Source: an uncultured Aquimarina sp.
Lineage (GTDB): Bacteria > Bacteroidota > Bacteroidia > Flavobacteriales > Flavobacteriaceae
Length of the DNA: 64,000 nt
Direction: 5' to 3'
Assembly (NCBI GenBank): GCA_947498815.1
Contig: CANMLU010000002.1
Coordinates: forward strand, 186,001-250,000
Shown here: piece after piece, positions 8,407-17,927 of the stretch
Numbering within the stretch: the first letter of the stretch is position 1
Layout: every line of letters starts with the position of its first letter
The notes under the pieces: model-generated
Database searches by the model: none
What the model saw: only the letters and a program-made list of their open reading frames with translations
Told to the model about the DNA's origin: nothing
Program-made: the position numbers and the translations under genes

Positions 8407-10939
8407 TCTCTGTTATTTTATCTTCTTCGATTACTAATTTTTTTATTTTTTGATATACGAATGAAATAATTAAAATAAGTACTCCTAGTAAAATGAAGGC
8501 TACAATTTTTCCTGTCTCCGATACATTACTAATATCATAAATAAATAATTTCAGAATAGTTATCCCTAATAATGCAAGGGCGATAATTCTTAATTGTTTT
8601 ACCTGTTTTTTGATTCCTAGTACTAAAAAAACAAAAGCTAATACACCCCACACAACTGGAAATCCAGTTTTGATAATTTTATACTTGGCTTTATTAATAT
8701 TGAAATTCGCCAAAGTATTTCTGTGGTCATATCCACCAGATTCATCAACACCTGAAGCATTCTCACTAATTTGCTGTGTTGTTACTTCAAGGTTCATCAT
8801 CTGAAATCCATGCAATAACACTTCTGTACTTACAATAAAAATAACCAAAAACGCAACTCCCCAAATCACCAATGGACGATTAAACTCTGAAAAGATCCAT
8901 CTCCGCTTGTTCGTTTGATAAATCAAATAAAAGAAATACCCTACTAGTCCTAAAGAGACATAATGAAAGTAAAAGGCAAGCTGCTCTGTTTGCTCTAGAA
9001 TAATATTATTTTTTTGTTCCAAAAAAGCAAGTTTCGAAAATATAAAAGTAAAAGCCATGATATTAACAAAGCTAATTATATTGATAAGCCTATCACTTGA
9101 GGTTTTCTTCTTTCTAAATAAAAAGAAACATAATACTGCCGTAAATAATAAATGATATACTACGGGTAGCGTATGTATAGCATCGGTTTCAGAACCCAAA
9201 TACATACTCGATTGGTAACCTACTTCAAAAATACCTACAAAATAACTTATTATTATTGCTACTCTAATAGCCGCTTTTCTATAGGTAACAGGATTAAATG
9301 TTAATTTGAACTTATGTAGTATCTCTTCTTCATTTCTTAATAGATACCATACCAATACTAATGAGGCAATTGCAACAATACCTGTACTAAAAATCGGATT
9401 AAATACGATCGATAAGATTTCATCCGTTACCAAATAAAAATTAAACCAATCTATCCATAAACTAAATAGCATTAAAACCTGCACAAATACTGAAGCAAAT
9501 CGATAGCCTTTGATACTAGATTTTTGACCAAGCCACATTAATAGTAATGCCTCTGCTGCCCAAAATAACGTAATATAATTCCCTTCAAACTGAATTGGGA
9601 TTGCAAGTGTAATAAACGTTAGGGCCAAACCAACAAGGAGATACACGGCAGTTTTATCCAAGCCAAACTTCTTATACAAAAACCAGGCAAATAGTACATT
9701 AAATAGTGCTAAAATAGCGGTAAAAAGTCCAGAAAACTCTGAGTGATACCTTGACAACACAATCATTCCAACAGTATAAAAAACAAAGGTGTTAAGTGAT
9801 ACAACTGTCAATTGAGAAGTAGAGAACATACCTTTGGTTCGCATATTATTTATGATATTGATAATCATAAAAAGGATATAGAATACAAACCCAAAAACCA
9901 GTGCTCCCAGGTAATGAGGTTCTTCTATACTCATTTCGTTCATCAACCATCCCCCAAATAAAAGTGTTGTAAACGCGAATGCCAGAATATTGACCAGAGT
10001 CCATTTCTTGAAATATGCCAATGCCATAATTCCGATATCCAGAATAGCAATATAACTAAATAACACGACATAGTTCCCACTACCAGTGCTTATCATAAAA
10101 GGTACCGCAAAACCACCTATGAGGGATAAAATAGCTAATTCAATACGATCATAGGATAAAGAAATTAAGCAACTAAATGCCGTAATCAATACCATGATTA
10201 TAAATGCAACAGTTTGACTAAACAATTGATATTCATGAAACGCTATTGCAATTGTAAAATAAAATACTGCAATACCTCCTGAAACTAACACGGAGCCAAA
10301 CGCAGCATATTTTTTCCTTAATCTGTGCGCAATACCAATAATTAAACTACCAACTAATACCCCAATCCCTACACGTGCAGGTTCGTTAATCCAATCTTTA
10401 TTTATAGCGTATCGCACAAAGTAGCTAATTCCTAATACTAATATGAGAATACCCAATTTATTGATTAAATTCTCTCCAATAAATTTTTCTAAATCTGGAT
10501 TTTTTTCTTTGAAACGTTTCCATACACCTGGCTTTGGAGATGCAGGTGGTGCAACTTGTTTTTTGAGTATCGGTGCGGCTGCTTTTTCTGAAGCCATTAG
10601 CTCTCTTTCCTTTTTTGAAGGAGATAGCGTTTCTTCGGGTTTGGGAGTTAATGAATCCGTTTCGACCGCAGGGAGTGATTTTGAAATACTTTCTAAAGGT
10701 GTTTTTTCCAGGGTGGGTTTTTCTGGCGATATAGGAGGTAAAGTCTCTAATGGTGGTTTATTTTCTGCACTAGTTTCTTTTTTTCCAGAAGATATAGCTT
10801 CAATATTCGATTTCTGAATAGTATTGAGCTTTTCATTAAGTATTTTTATGTCTCTATATAAACTGGAAATTTTTGACTTAAATGTTATTTTATGGTGAAG
10901 CAACATTATAATAATCACAATAAGTAATAAATAAACCAT
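8390..10939 (-). CDS. DUF2339 family large polytopic membrane protein
   Basis: 849 residues. An N-terminal helix, a coiled coil (about 25-50) and a long Pro/Ser/Glu-rich linker (50-145) lead into about 20 or more membrane helices. The first conserved block, FIGENLINKLGILILVLGISYFVRYAI near 153-180, is the DUF2339 hallmark, and the Trp/Gly-containing helices with RIGEWIE-like short loops fit the family. Function is unknown. It is the upstream gene of a two-gene operon with the DUF3999-like protein. Length is normal for the family. Confidence 0.88.
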   Translation of the reverse strand: MVYLLLIVIIIMLLHHKITFKSKISSLYRDIKILNEKLNTIQKSNIEAISSGKKETSAENKPPLETLPPISPEKPTLEKTPLESISKSLPAVETDSLTPKPEETLSPSKKERELMASEKAAAPILKKQVAPPASPKPGVWKRFKEKNPDLEKFIGENLINKLGILILVLGISYFVRYAINKDWINEPARVGIGVLVGSLIIGIAHRLRKKYAAFGSVLVSGGIAVFYFTIAIAFHEYQLFSQTVAFIIMVLITAFSCLISLSYDRIELAILSLIGGFAVPFMISTGSGNYVVLFSYIAILDIGIMALAYFKKWTLVNILAFAFTTLLFGGWLMNEMSIEEPHYLGALVFGFVFYILFMIINIINNMRTKGMFSTSQLTVVSLNTFVFYTVGMIVLSRYHSEFSGLFTAILALFNVLFAWFLYKKFGLDKTAVYLLVGLALTFITLAIPIQFEGNYITLFWAAEALLLMWLGQKSSIKGYRFASVFVQVLMLFSLWIDWFNFYLVTDEILSIVFNPIFSTGIVAIASLVLVWYLLRNEEEILHKFKLTFNPVTYRKAAIRVAIIISYFVGIFEVGYQSSMYLGSETDAIHTLPVVYHLLFTAVLCFFLFRKKKTSSDRLINIISFVNIMAFTFIFSKLAFLEQKNNIILEQTEQLAFYFHYVSLGLVGYFFYLIYQTNKRRWIFSEFNRPLVIWGVAFLVIFIVSTEVLLHGFQMMNLEVTTQQISENASGVDESGGYDHRNTLANFNINKAKYKIIKTGFPVVWGVLAFVFLVLGIKKQVKQLRIIALALLGITILKLFIYDISNVSETGKIVAFILLGVLILIISFVYQKIKKLVIEEDKITENDEDN

Positions 10940-11033
10940 ATATGAATTTGATTAGTTGATTGTTCCTTACAAATATATACCTATTTATTTATAGTGTATA
11001 GACTATACAATTTCACCTAGTTTCGGAGACTAT

Positions 11034-11144
11034 ATGATCAGGAAAGATCATAAACACACGATATTATTTCAAACCGTCTATGTGGTGTATTTAGATCATT
11101 TTGTTCGAGTTATTGATATCCTGAAAAATGAAAAACCTTCCTGA
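11034..11144 (+). pseudogene. Decayed partial copy of the 84-aa protein gene at 5505
   Basis: Reading from an ATG at 11034 gives 36 codons ending at a TGA at 11144. Its second half, FVRVIDILKNEKPS, is nearly identical to FARVIDILRNEKPV of the protein at 5505-5759, and at DNA level the match (ttgttcgagttattgatatc against ttgctcgagtaattgatatt) is clear. The preceding FQTVYVVYLDH lines up with FQGKREETPYMTADN. The copy lacks the N-terminus, stops where the parent has VYG, and has no DUF5995 partner. I read it as debris of an old duplication. Confidence 0.5.
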
Positions 11145-11175
11145 GGCAGTACAACTATGGCGGTAAGTAATACGG

Positions 11176-12489
11176 TTAAATCAATGTGATCCGTACTTTT
11201 TTCTTTTTGAGCCGTGTATTATTTAGTTTTTGTACCAATTCATTAGCAATTGTTAGCGGGACAGCAACAAAGGCACAATCTTGTTTTAGCTCAATTACTC
11301 CTAATTGGTCTTTACTAATATTTCCTTGCTTAAAAAACATACCGGCGATATCACCTTTAGAAATTTTATCTTTTCTTCCCCCAGAAATAAACAAAGTTTC
11401 CCAGAACTGGGGTTTATATGTTGCTTTATTAGAAATATCCTCGCCTTTGGTTTTTTTTATAAACTCTGGCAAGTGTTCTTTTTCCCATTTCAACACATAA
11501 GCAGTCCCCTTTGCATTTACTCTGGCAGTTCTACCATTACGATGTGTAAACTCTTCTATGGCATGCGGAAGCTCGTAATGAATGATAAACTTTAATTCTG
11601 GAATATCGATCCCTCTAGAGGCCAAATCTGTTGCAATTAAAACCTGACTAGTTCCATTTCTAAATTTTATAAGGGCTCGCTCTCTATCTTTTTGCTCCAT
11701 TCCACCAGAAAAACAAGCATGATTAATCTTATTCTTTTCCAGAAAAGCACTTACATGTTCGATACTATCCTTAAAATTACAGAAAATAATTCCTGGCTGA
11801 TTACCAATATGTAGTATTAAATCTACTAAAGTTTGTGTTTTATCTTTGGTTGGTGAAATAACTGTTTTAATTACTAATTTTGGAGTGGTGTTTTTTTCTA
11901 AATAATTAATAACTACCGGTTTGTCTAATCGCACAAAAGACGGAATTTCAATACTCTGAGTTGCAGATGTTAAAACACGTTTACTTAGACTAGACAATTG
12001 ATTGATAATCCCTCTCATTTCATACTCAAAACCTACTTCTAAAGACTTATCAAATTCATCCAATATTAATGTTTTAATACTTGCTTTTGAAAATCTATCG
12101 TTACTAAAATGATCTGAAACTCTACCTGGTGTTCCAATCAAAATGGCAGGTGTATGTTTGAGTTCTATTTTATCTTTAGACATGGGGCGCCCACCATATA
12201 CTGCATTTACTTTAAAACCAGTACCCATGTTCCTTACTACTTGTTCGATTTGAATAGCTAACTCTCGCGAAGGAACCAAAATCAACACTTGTACATCGGT
12301 ACTATTAGGATCTAATGTCTTAATAATTGGCAATAAAAAAGCTAATGTTTTACCAGTACCTGTAGGAGAAAGAATAACTGTATTTGTAGTATTTTCAATT
12401 ACAGAAATAGCCTCTGCTTGCATTGGGTTTAACTCATGGATATTCAACTTTGTTAAAATATCCTGTTGTTCTTTAATAATATTTGCCAT
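11176..12489 (-). CDS. DEAD-box RNA helicase with DbpA-type RNA-binding domain
   Basis: 437 residues. Walker A SPTGTGKT at 41-48, motif Ia PSRELAIQ, motif Ib TPGR, motif II written DEFD (144-147) instead of DEAD, motif III SAT, then the second RecA domain with ATDLASRGIDIPEL and HRNGRTAR. Residues about 360-437 (ISKGDIAGMFFKQGNISKDQLGVIEL...) form a DbpA-like C-terminal RNA-binding domain, which in E. coli DbpA targets 23S rRNA hairpin 92, so a ribosome-assembly role is likely. It sits 53 bases downstream of a second DEAD helicase and near a cold-shock gene. Confidence 0.9.
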   Translation of the reverse strand: MANIIKEQQDILTKLNIHELNPMQAEAISVIENTTNTVILSPTGTGKTLAFLLPIIKTLDPNSTDVQVLILVPSRELAIQIEQVVRNMGTGFKVNAVYGGRPMSKDKIELKHTPAILIGTPGRVSDHFSNDRFSKASIKTLILDEFDKSLEVGFEYEMRGIINQLSSLSKRVLTSATQSIEIPSFVRLDKPVVINYLEKNTTPKLVIKTVISPTKDKTQTLVDLILHIGNQPGIIFCNFKDSIEHVSAFLEKNKINHACFSGGMEQKDRERALIKFRNGTSQVLIATDLASRGIDIPELKFIIHYELPHAIEEFTHRNGRTARVNAKGTAYVLKWEKEHLPEFIKKTKGEDISNKATYKPQFWETLFISGGRKDKISKGDIAGMFFKQGNISKDQLGVIELKQDCAFVAVPLTIANELVQKLNNTRLKKKKVRITLI

Positions 12490-12542
12490 TACGACTATTT
12501 TTTTCGTTTATCTTATTAAGAAATATTTTTCACAATGATTAA

Positions 12543-13832
12543 CTATTGGATATGGTAATACCCCAATAACTTATTTATAAGTTCTTCTTTTGTGAGATGG
12601 TGAAAAACGGTATGTACTTTCTCCTTAAATTCGGGTGTAATAGTATGATTAGGTTTTGTTTTAAATATTTTCTTTGCCCACAATAAAGTCGCATTCTCTT
12701 CTAAGGTTTGCGCATCTACTTTCGGGAAAGCAGAAAAAGAAATTCCTAATTCATTTTCAAAATCTTTAATCTCATGTACCTCTTCTTGTAGTAAAACAGT
12801 TAAAGCATAACCGGCAACTCCTGCCCTTGCCGTACGACCACTTCGATGAACATACACTTCATATACATCTGGTAAATGATAATTAACAACATAGGTTATC
12901 TCTTTTACATCTATACCACGTGCTGCCAGATCTGTGGCTACCAAAATATCAATATGTCCTTCTCTAAACTGCTCCATGATTCGATCTCTAATGGGCTGCG
13001 AAAGGCTTCCGTGTAATGCTCCGGATGAAAACTTGTTAATTGCAAGATTCTTCGCCAACTTATTCACTGCTGCTTTCGTTTTGCAAAATATAATCCCACG
13101 TTGACCAAGTCTCGTGTTTAAAAAATGCATTAAAACATCTAGTTTCTCAATGGGCTCAACCACTACATAATCATGTTGTATCCCTTGATGACCTACCGTT
13201 TCCATCTCTGATTCGATTTGGATTACGTTTTTAGACATATAGTTTTGCACTAATTGTTTAATAGCACCCGGTAATGTTGCCGAAAAAAGTATCGTTCTTC
13301 TATTATTAGGAAGCTCTTTTACAATCTCATCAAGGCCTTCACCCAGTGAACTTACCATTTCATCTGCCTCATCGAGTACGAGATAGTTTGCATTTTTAAT
13401 ATTAATTGCTTTACGCTTTATTAAATCTATTAAACGTCCTGGTGTAGCTACTACAATTTGTGTAGGCTCGGTAAGGCGTTTTATTTGTGGTTTGATTGGC
13501 ACTCCTCCACAAACAGCCGCTATTGTTACTTCGGGCATTTGTGCAGCAAAGGATTCCATGTTAGTATGTATCTGCTGTCCTAATTCTCTTGTGGGCACCA
13601 CAATAATGGCTTGTATGGTCGGATTTGTACGATCTATCAATTGTAGCAAAGGGAGTCCAAACGCTATAGTTTTACCAGATCCTGTTTTGGCCAGTGCCAC
13701 CATATCTTTTTTGGTAGTTAATAGCGCTGGTATGGCTTCTTCCTGAATAGCAGTCGGTGTTATAACATCTAATGCCTTTAGTGCCTTTTGTATGGGAGTA
13801 ATGATTCCTAAATCTGAAAATTGAGTTGCCAT
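12543..13832 (-). CDS. DEAD-box ATP-dependent RNA helicase
   Basis: 429 residues with all core motifs: Q motif (GIITPIQKALKALDVITPTAIQ), Walker A AKTGSGKT (about 48-55), PTRELGQQ, TPGR, DEAD (in LVLDEADEM), SAT, and ATDLAARGIDVKEI with HRSGRTARAG. The C-terminal tail is short and carries no recognised RNA-binding domain. It should unwind structured RNA during ribosome biogenesis or mRNA turnover. It heads the helicase pair and has an unusually long leader of about 170 bases (see promoter at 14006), as cold-shock helicases often do. Confidence 0.9.
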   Translation of the reverse strand: MATQFSDLGIITPIQKALKALDVITPTAIQEEAIPALLTTKKDMVALAKTGSGKTIAFGLPLLQLIDRTNPTIQAIIVVPTRELGQQIHTNMESFAAQMPEVTIAAVCGGVPIKPQIKRLTEPTQIVVATPGRLIDLIKRKAINIKNANYLVLDEADEMVSSLGEGLDEIVKELPNNRRTILFSATLPGAIKQLVQNYMSKNVIQIESEMETVGHQGIQHDYVVVEPIEKLDVLMHFLNTRLGQRGIIFCKTKAAVNKLAKNLAINKFSSGALHGSLSQPIRDRIMEQFREGHIDILVATDLAARGIDVKEITYVVNYHLPDVYEVYVHRSGRTARAGVAGYALTVLLQEEVHEIKDFENELGISFSAFPKVDAQTLEENATLLWAKKIFKTKPNHTITPEFKEKVHTVFHHLTKEELINKLLGYYHIQ

Positions 13833-14005
13833 ATATAATAGATTTTAATTAAGAAGTTAAAGGTACTATGCTTTTAAACTTGTTGAGATACTTTTGTCTT
13901 ACTAAATAATTGGACTTCTTTTTTGAAACCCGTTTCCGTTTGCTATGCCAAAAATAGTTTCTTGAAAGCATTTATACACTTCATAATCAGTTTTTTTACC
14001 GCGTG

Positions 14006-14013
14006 CGAAAGTA
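14006..14013 (-). promoter_or_regulatory. Likely -7 element for the helicase pair, long leader
   Basis: On the minus strand the sequence reads TACTTTCG followed by CA, close to the Bacteroidota -7 element (TAnnTTTG). Transcription would start near 14001, leaving a leader of about 168 bases before the helicase ATG at 13832. Long leaders are common for cold-shock helicases. No clear -33 TTTG is present, so confidence is modest. Confidence 0.35.
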
Positions 14014-14054
14014 CACTTTTTATATCAGACCATTTGGCGTATTTGGATACTAAA

Positions 14055-14080
14055 AAAACCCATCAAGAATGATGGGTTTT
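14055..14080 (-). terminator. Intrinsic terminator of the cold-shock gene
   Basis: Perfect 10-bp stem AAAACCCATC (14055-14064) with GATGGGTTTT (14071-14080), loop of six, followed on the minus strand by a T run. It lies 23 bases beyond the csp stop codon and separates it from the helicase promoter. Confidence 0.8.
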
Positions 14081-14103
14081 ATTAAACATCGAAGTATATG
14101 TAT

Positions 14104-14295
14104 TTAGATAACTTTTACATTGACTGCATTTAATCCTTTTTTACCTTCTGTAAGATCAAATTCAACATCATCGCCTTCACGAATTTCATCAATTAATCCA
14201 GAAATGTGTACAAAATGTTCTTTGTTTGAACCTTCTTCGGTTATGAAACCAAAACCTTTGGCATCGTTGAAGAATTTTACTGTTCCTTTACTCAT
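14104..14295 (-). CDS. Cold-shock protein, CspA family
   Basis: 63 residues, a complete single cold-shock domain. RNP1 reads KGFGFI (near residue 13) and RNP2 reads HFVHIS (near 27). It binds single-stranded RNA and acts as an RNA chaperone. The rest (EIREGDDVEFDLTEGKKGLNAVNVKV) is typical of Bacteroidota Csps. It has its own terminator and about 160 bases of AT-rich leader upstream, so it is probably transcribed alone but sits beside two DEAD-box helicases, which act in the same process. Confidence 0.95.
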   Translation of the reverse strand: MSKGTVKFFNDAKGFGFITEEGSNKEHFVHISGLIDEIREGDDVEFDLTEGKKGLNAVNVKVI

Positions 14296-14458
14296 TATAA
14301 TATATTTAATTTAATAATTACTTAATACCGTTCAAATATGATGCCAGAAAAGCAGTTTACTTTAAGAGATAGTGATCCGTTAAGATAAGTCTCCTCTACT
14401 TCAACTTCTTTTGAGAAGTCTATCTAGTCATAGACAGGGTCAAGAAATTTATAAAACA

Positions 14459-16309
14459 TTAATTTTCAAGTTCTATAATATAAGCTGTATCTGCTTTTAA
14501 CGATATATTTTGCAAAGAACTATATGTCTGTTTGGTGATGATATCAATACCACTAGAATATCCGTCCAATGATTCTTGATAATGTTCCAAAGAGAAATCT
14601 TGAATATCCTTTTTCCCATTATTGATAATCACCATAGTATTTTGATTATCCGTATACCTGAAATATACATACACTGTTTCATTTTTTGGTTTATAATGCT
14701 TCAACTTTCCTTTGTGAATTTCTTTTGCATTTTTCCTCCATTGTAAAATGGTCCTTACATAATCATGCACTTCAGCTTCATCTTTTGTTCGGTCTTTTTC
14801 ACCAAAAAGATTCCTTTTGTCATTTTTCCACCCTCCGGGAAAATCCTTTCGTAAAACTCCATCGGGTTTTGGTCCTTCAAACAATAACTCATCTCCATAA
14901 TAGATTTGCGGAATTCCCCTGGTGGTTAAGACAAAGGCCATAGACAGTTTTATTTTGTCCTTATTTCCATCCAACTCATTGAATAAACGAGGCACATCAT
15001 GGTTTCCGTTAAACACTTTGTTGTTAAATGGCGCTCCATATAGATAATCATAGGCCAGCGTTTCATAAATCCGATAGGCAGAATTTTCTTCCCCAAAAGC
15101 CCTTAAAATACTATAATACAAGGGATAATCACTTACACTATTAACATACGGAGTGTATCCATCTTTGTTTGTTTGTCCTTTGTTCCAATAGGATAATGCG
15201 GCTACCTTCTCATCAGAAGTCTCTGCTACAATATAAAAGTTTGGATACTCGTCATATATTCTTTGTACCCATCTTGCCATTGCATGTTTATTCGGATATG
15301 GATACGTATCCATTCGTATACCATCCAGGTTTGCATATTCTATCCACCAAATTGAATTCTGAATCAAATAGGTTTCCATAAAAGGGTTCTCTTGATTTAA
15401 ATCAGGAAGATTAGAATCAAACCATCCTTTGGTATGCACATCCAAATCACTTTTGGATTGATACGGATCCGAGATTGTAATATTCGTAAAACTAGAATTG
15501 GTATACGTCTTCCATTGATTTAACCAATCTTTTGAAGGTAAATCATTCATCCACCAATGTCCTGCTCCACAGTGATTAAATACTTGATCCATAATCATTT
15601 TCATTCCTTTTTGATGACAAAGTTCTGTGAGTTTCAAAAAATCTTCATTGGTACCAAAACGACTATCTGTTTTATAAAAATCTGATATTCCGTAACCATG
15701 GTATGAATATTTGGGTTGATCATTTTCAAGAAATGGGTTTAACCATAAGGTAGTTACTCCTAAATCTTCAATATAATTCAAATGATCGATAATCCCTTTT
15801 AAATCTCCACCATGTCGGCCATCGGGATTGGATCTATTTAATTTTTCGATGGTATCATCGGTAGTATCATTTGAAGAATCTCCATTGGCAAAGCGATCTG
15901 GGGTAATCAAATACATCACATCAGAAGTATTTATCGATTGGACAGTTCGATCTATTTTTCTTTTTGGTTTTAGTTCATACTCATACACCAATTCGTTATC
16001 ATTTGGTGCATCAAAGGTAATTTTAAAAACGCCCTCTTTGACCCTGTTTTGAATATCTAAGTTGATGAATAGATAATTTGGGTTTTCGAGTTTTGTAATA
16101 CTCTTTACTAGTACTCCGTCATATTGTATCGAAGGTTTTGTTTCGCTAATATTAGTTCCATACACCAGAAGTTGTAATTCTGAACTTTCCATACCTGTCC
16201 ACCAATTTGGAGGCTCTACCTTATCCAATGTAATATTTTGAGCATTGATTGTTTCTGCAAAAAAAACAAGAAACAAACAAGCACTAAGTATTTTAAAAAA
16301 GTAATTCAT
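14459..16309 (-). CDS. Secreted GH13 alpha-amylase family enzyme (neopullulanase/cyclomaltodextrinase type)
   Basis: 616 residues from the ATG at 16309, which starts a clear signal peptide (MNYFFKILSACLFLVFFAE, cleaved near NAQ); the reading to 16366 adds 19 unlikely residues. An N-terminal Ig-like domain (about 25-115) precedes the TIM barrel. Catalytic residues: nucleophile Asp in GIRMDTYPY (about 334), acid/base Glu in YIVAETS (about 363), and transition-state Asp in FNGNHDVPR. A beta-sandwich C-terminal domain closes the protein. It resembles SusA, which cuts starch oligosaccharides in the periplasm. No SusCD genes are nearby; the divergent LytTR regulator could control it. Confidence 0.88.
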   Translation of the reverse strand: MNYFFKILSACLFLVFFAETINAQNITLDKVEPPNWWTGMESSELQLLVYGTNISETKPSIQYDGVLVKSITKLENPNYLFINLDIQNRVKEGVFKITFDAPNDNELVYEYELKPKRKIDRTVQSINTSDVMYLITPDRFANGDSSNDTTDDTIEKLNRSNPDGRHGGDLKGIIDHLNYIEDLGVTTLWLNPFLENDQPKYSYHGYGISDFYKTDSRFGTNEDFLKLTELCHQKGMKMIMDQVFNHCGAGHWWMNDLPSKDWLNQWKTYTNSSFTNITISDPYQSKSDLDVHTKGWFDSNLPDLNQENPFMETYLIQNSIWWIEYANLDGIRMDTYPYPNKHAMARWVQRIYDEYPNFYIVAETSDEKVAALSYWNKGQTNKDGYTPYVNSVSDYPLYYSILRAFGEENSAYRIYETLAYDYLYGAPFNNKVFNGNHDVPRLFNELDGNKDKIKLSMAFVLTTRGIPQIYYGDELLFEGPKPDGVLRKDFPGGWKNDKRNLFGEKDRTKDEAEVHDYVRTILQWRKNAKEIHKGKLKHYKPKNETVYVYFRYTDNQNTMVIINNGKKDIQDFSLEHYQESLDGYSSGIDIITKQTYSSLQNISLKADTAYIIELEN

Positions 16310-16563
16310 CTTGACTGATTTTATGATTATGAAGCCAATATTAAAACCAGAAAAAGAAGCACGCAAACCGATTATATAGACAACAAGTTTTCTTATACTA
16401 AACTATGCTATACACTGATCACGGCTGTTAGAAGAAAGAGTACAGATAGAATTCATAATGTATAAATGAACTTGCATTTTGTATAAAATTACTGGTTGTT
16501 TATATCCAACTAATGGTTTTTCGGATTAATTTTCTGATTTTAGCAGCTTAATTTTTCGATTCA

Positions 16564-17367
16564 ATGAAGTTGGTGTTTTTGGGCAAACTATTATTTGCAA
16601 ATAAAATAATCAGACACGTATCTTACTGGTTTGTACTCATTTTGTTTTTTACGATCATCTGGGGCACCTATGATGATGACTATTTCAGGAATTTAATGAT
16701 TCAAATATTCAGCCTGCCATCAAGGTTATTGTTGGTTTATGGAACATTATACGCTATAATTCCATTACTTTTTTTAAAAAAGAAATATCTGAATGCAGTT
16801 ATCACATACGTTGTTTTATTATTAGCGGCCACTATACTGATTCAGAGACCGATCATGTTGTTTTATGTACAACCAACGTATTTACACGGTTGGGAAATTT
16901 CAAGCTTCTTTACGATAACCGAAATTATGAATACTGCTTTGGATGTCAACATAAGCGCTGTGATTCCGGTTGGGTATACACTATTCAAATTTTGGCAAAA
17001 AACGAACCAAAAGACATTAGAACTTGAAAAACAACAACAGGAACTTCATCAACAAAAAGATTTTATCTATGTGAAGGTAGAAAAATCACTTCAAAAGGTT
17101 TATATGAAGGATATCATATATATAGAGAGTCTTAAAAACTATATTAAAATAAAAACCACAGAAAGAGAAATAATAGCCTACAAGAGCATTTCGTCTATGC
17201 AAGAGTCATTACCTAAAAAAAAGTTCTTGAGAGTGCATCGTTCTTATATTGTTGGCATCAACTTTATTGATTCTTTTTCGCCAAGTAAATTAATGCTTAA
17301 GAGTATTTCGATACCTATAGGAAGGAAATATAAAGAAGAGGTTAAAGCTGTATTAGGGTATTTTTAA
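16564..17367 (+). CDS. Membrane-anchored LytTR family DNA-binding regulator
   Basis: 267 residues. Four hydrophobic segments fill residues about 15-150, followed by a glutamine-rich linker (LELEKQQQELHQQKDF) that could form a coiled coil, and a C-terminal LytTR domain (about 165-267) with FIYVKVEKSLQKVYMKDIIYIESLKNYIKI and FLRVHRSYIVG. With no receiver domain, it is a one-component regulator that probably senses a membrane signal and binds direct repeats in DNA. It is divergent from the GH13 gene (254 bases between starts) and converges with a GNAT gene with only two bases between stops. Confidence 0.85.
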   Translation: MKLVFLGKLLFANKIIRHVSYWFVLILFFTIIWGTYDDDYFRNLMIQIFSLPSRLLLVYGTLYAIIPLLFLKKKYLNAVITYVVLLLAATILIQRPIMLFYVQPTYLHGWEISSFFTITEIMNTALDVNISAVIPVGYTLFKFWQKTNQKTLELEKQQQELHQQKDFIYVKVEKSLQKVYMKDIIYIESLKNYIKIKTTEREIIAYKSISSMQESLPKKKFLRVHRSYIVGINFIDSFSPSKLMLKSISIPIGRKYKEEVKAVLGYF

Positions 17368-17369
17368 GT

Positions 17370-17891
17370 TTAAAACAACTTTCCATAATAATTTAAATCC
17401 ACGAGCTCTCCTTTGGACGTCCTATAATCGCATCGTATGGTGCCTTCGAGTTCAAAACCGCATCTCAAAACTACATTGAGGCTTCTGGTGTTTCTCTCTG
17501 CGACTCTGCAATATAATTTTTTGAATTTATGCGTTTTTACAATCAAATCCATGACATATTCTGCACTTTTTGTAATAATCCCTAATCCCTCAAAATTATG
17601 ATCTATAAAAGCCCCTAATTCAGCTTTTGGGATACTCCAATCAATATTTTTTACATCGATCAATCCTACTGTTTTCTTTGTGTTTTTTTCAATAATTAAA
17701 TATGGAAAATATGTTTTGGCCTGGGTTTTTTCTTCAATTTGTTTACAATATTCGATAGTATCTTCAAGACTGCTTGTGTGTTTAAGTGTTCCCGCAAAAA
17801 AGTCTTCTAACCGACTTCTATTCGTATCGATTAATTGAAAAAATGCAGTGCTATGTTCTGATGTTAATAACGTAATATTATAATCTTTCAT
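17370..17891 (-). CDS. GNAT acetyltransferase, RimJ/RimL type
   Basis: 173 residues. LGAFIDHNFEGLGIITKSAEYVMDL (about 91-115) is motif A of the ribosomal-protein acetyltransferase branch, and NTRSLNVVLRCGFELEGTIRCDYRTSKGELVDLNYYGKLF is the characteristic C-terminus (N-x-x-S-x-x-x-x-x-x-x-G-F...G). RimL-type enzymes acetylate N-terminal amines of ribosomal proteins, but many relatives act on small molecules or other proteins. It lies 36 bases from the Crp-like gene on the same strand. Confidence 0.85.
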   Translation of the reverse strand: MKDYNITLLTSEHSTAFFQLIDTNRSRLEDFFAGTLKHTSSLEDTIEYCKQIEEKTQAKTYFPYLIIEKNTKKTVGLIDVKNIDWSIPKAELGAFIDHNFEGLGIITKSAEYVMDLIVKTHKFKKLYCRVAERNTRSLNVVLRCGFELEGTIRCDYRTSKGELVDLNYYGKLF

Positions 17892-17927
17892 TCCAGAAAA
17901 TATTTATATCGATAAAGAACGGAATAA

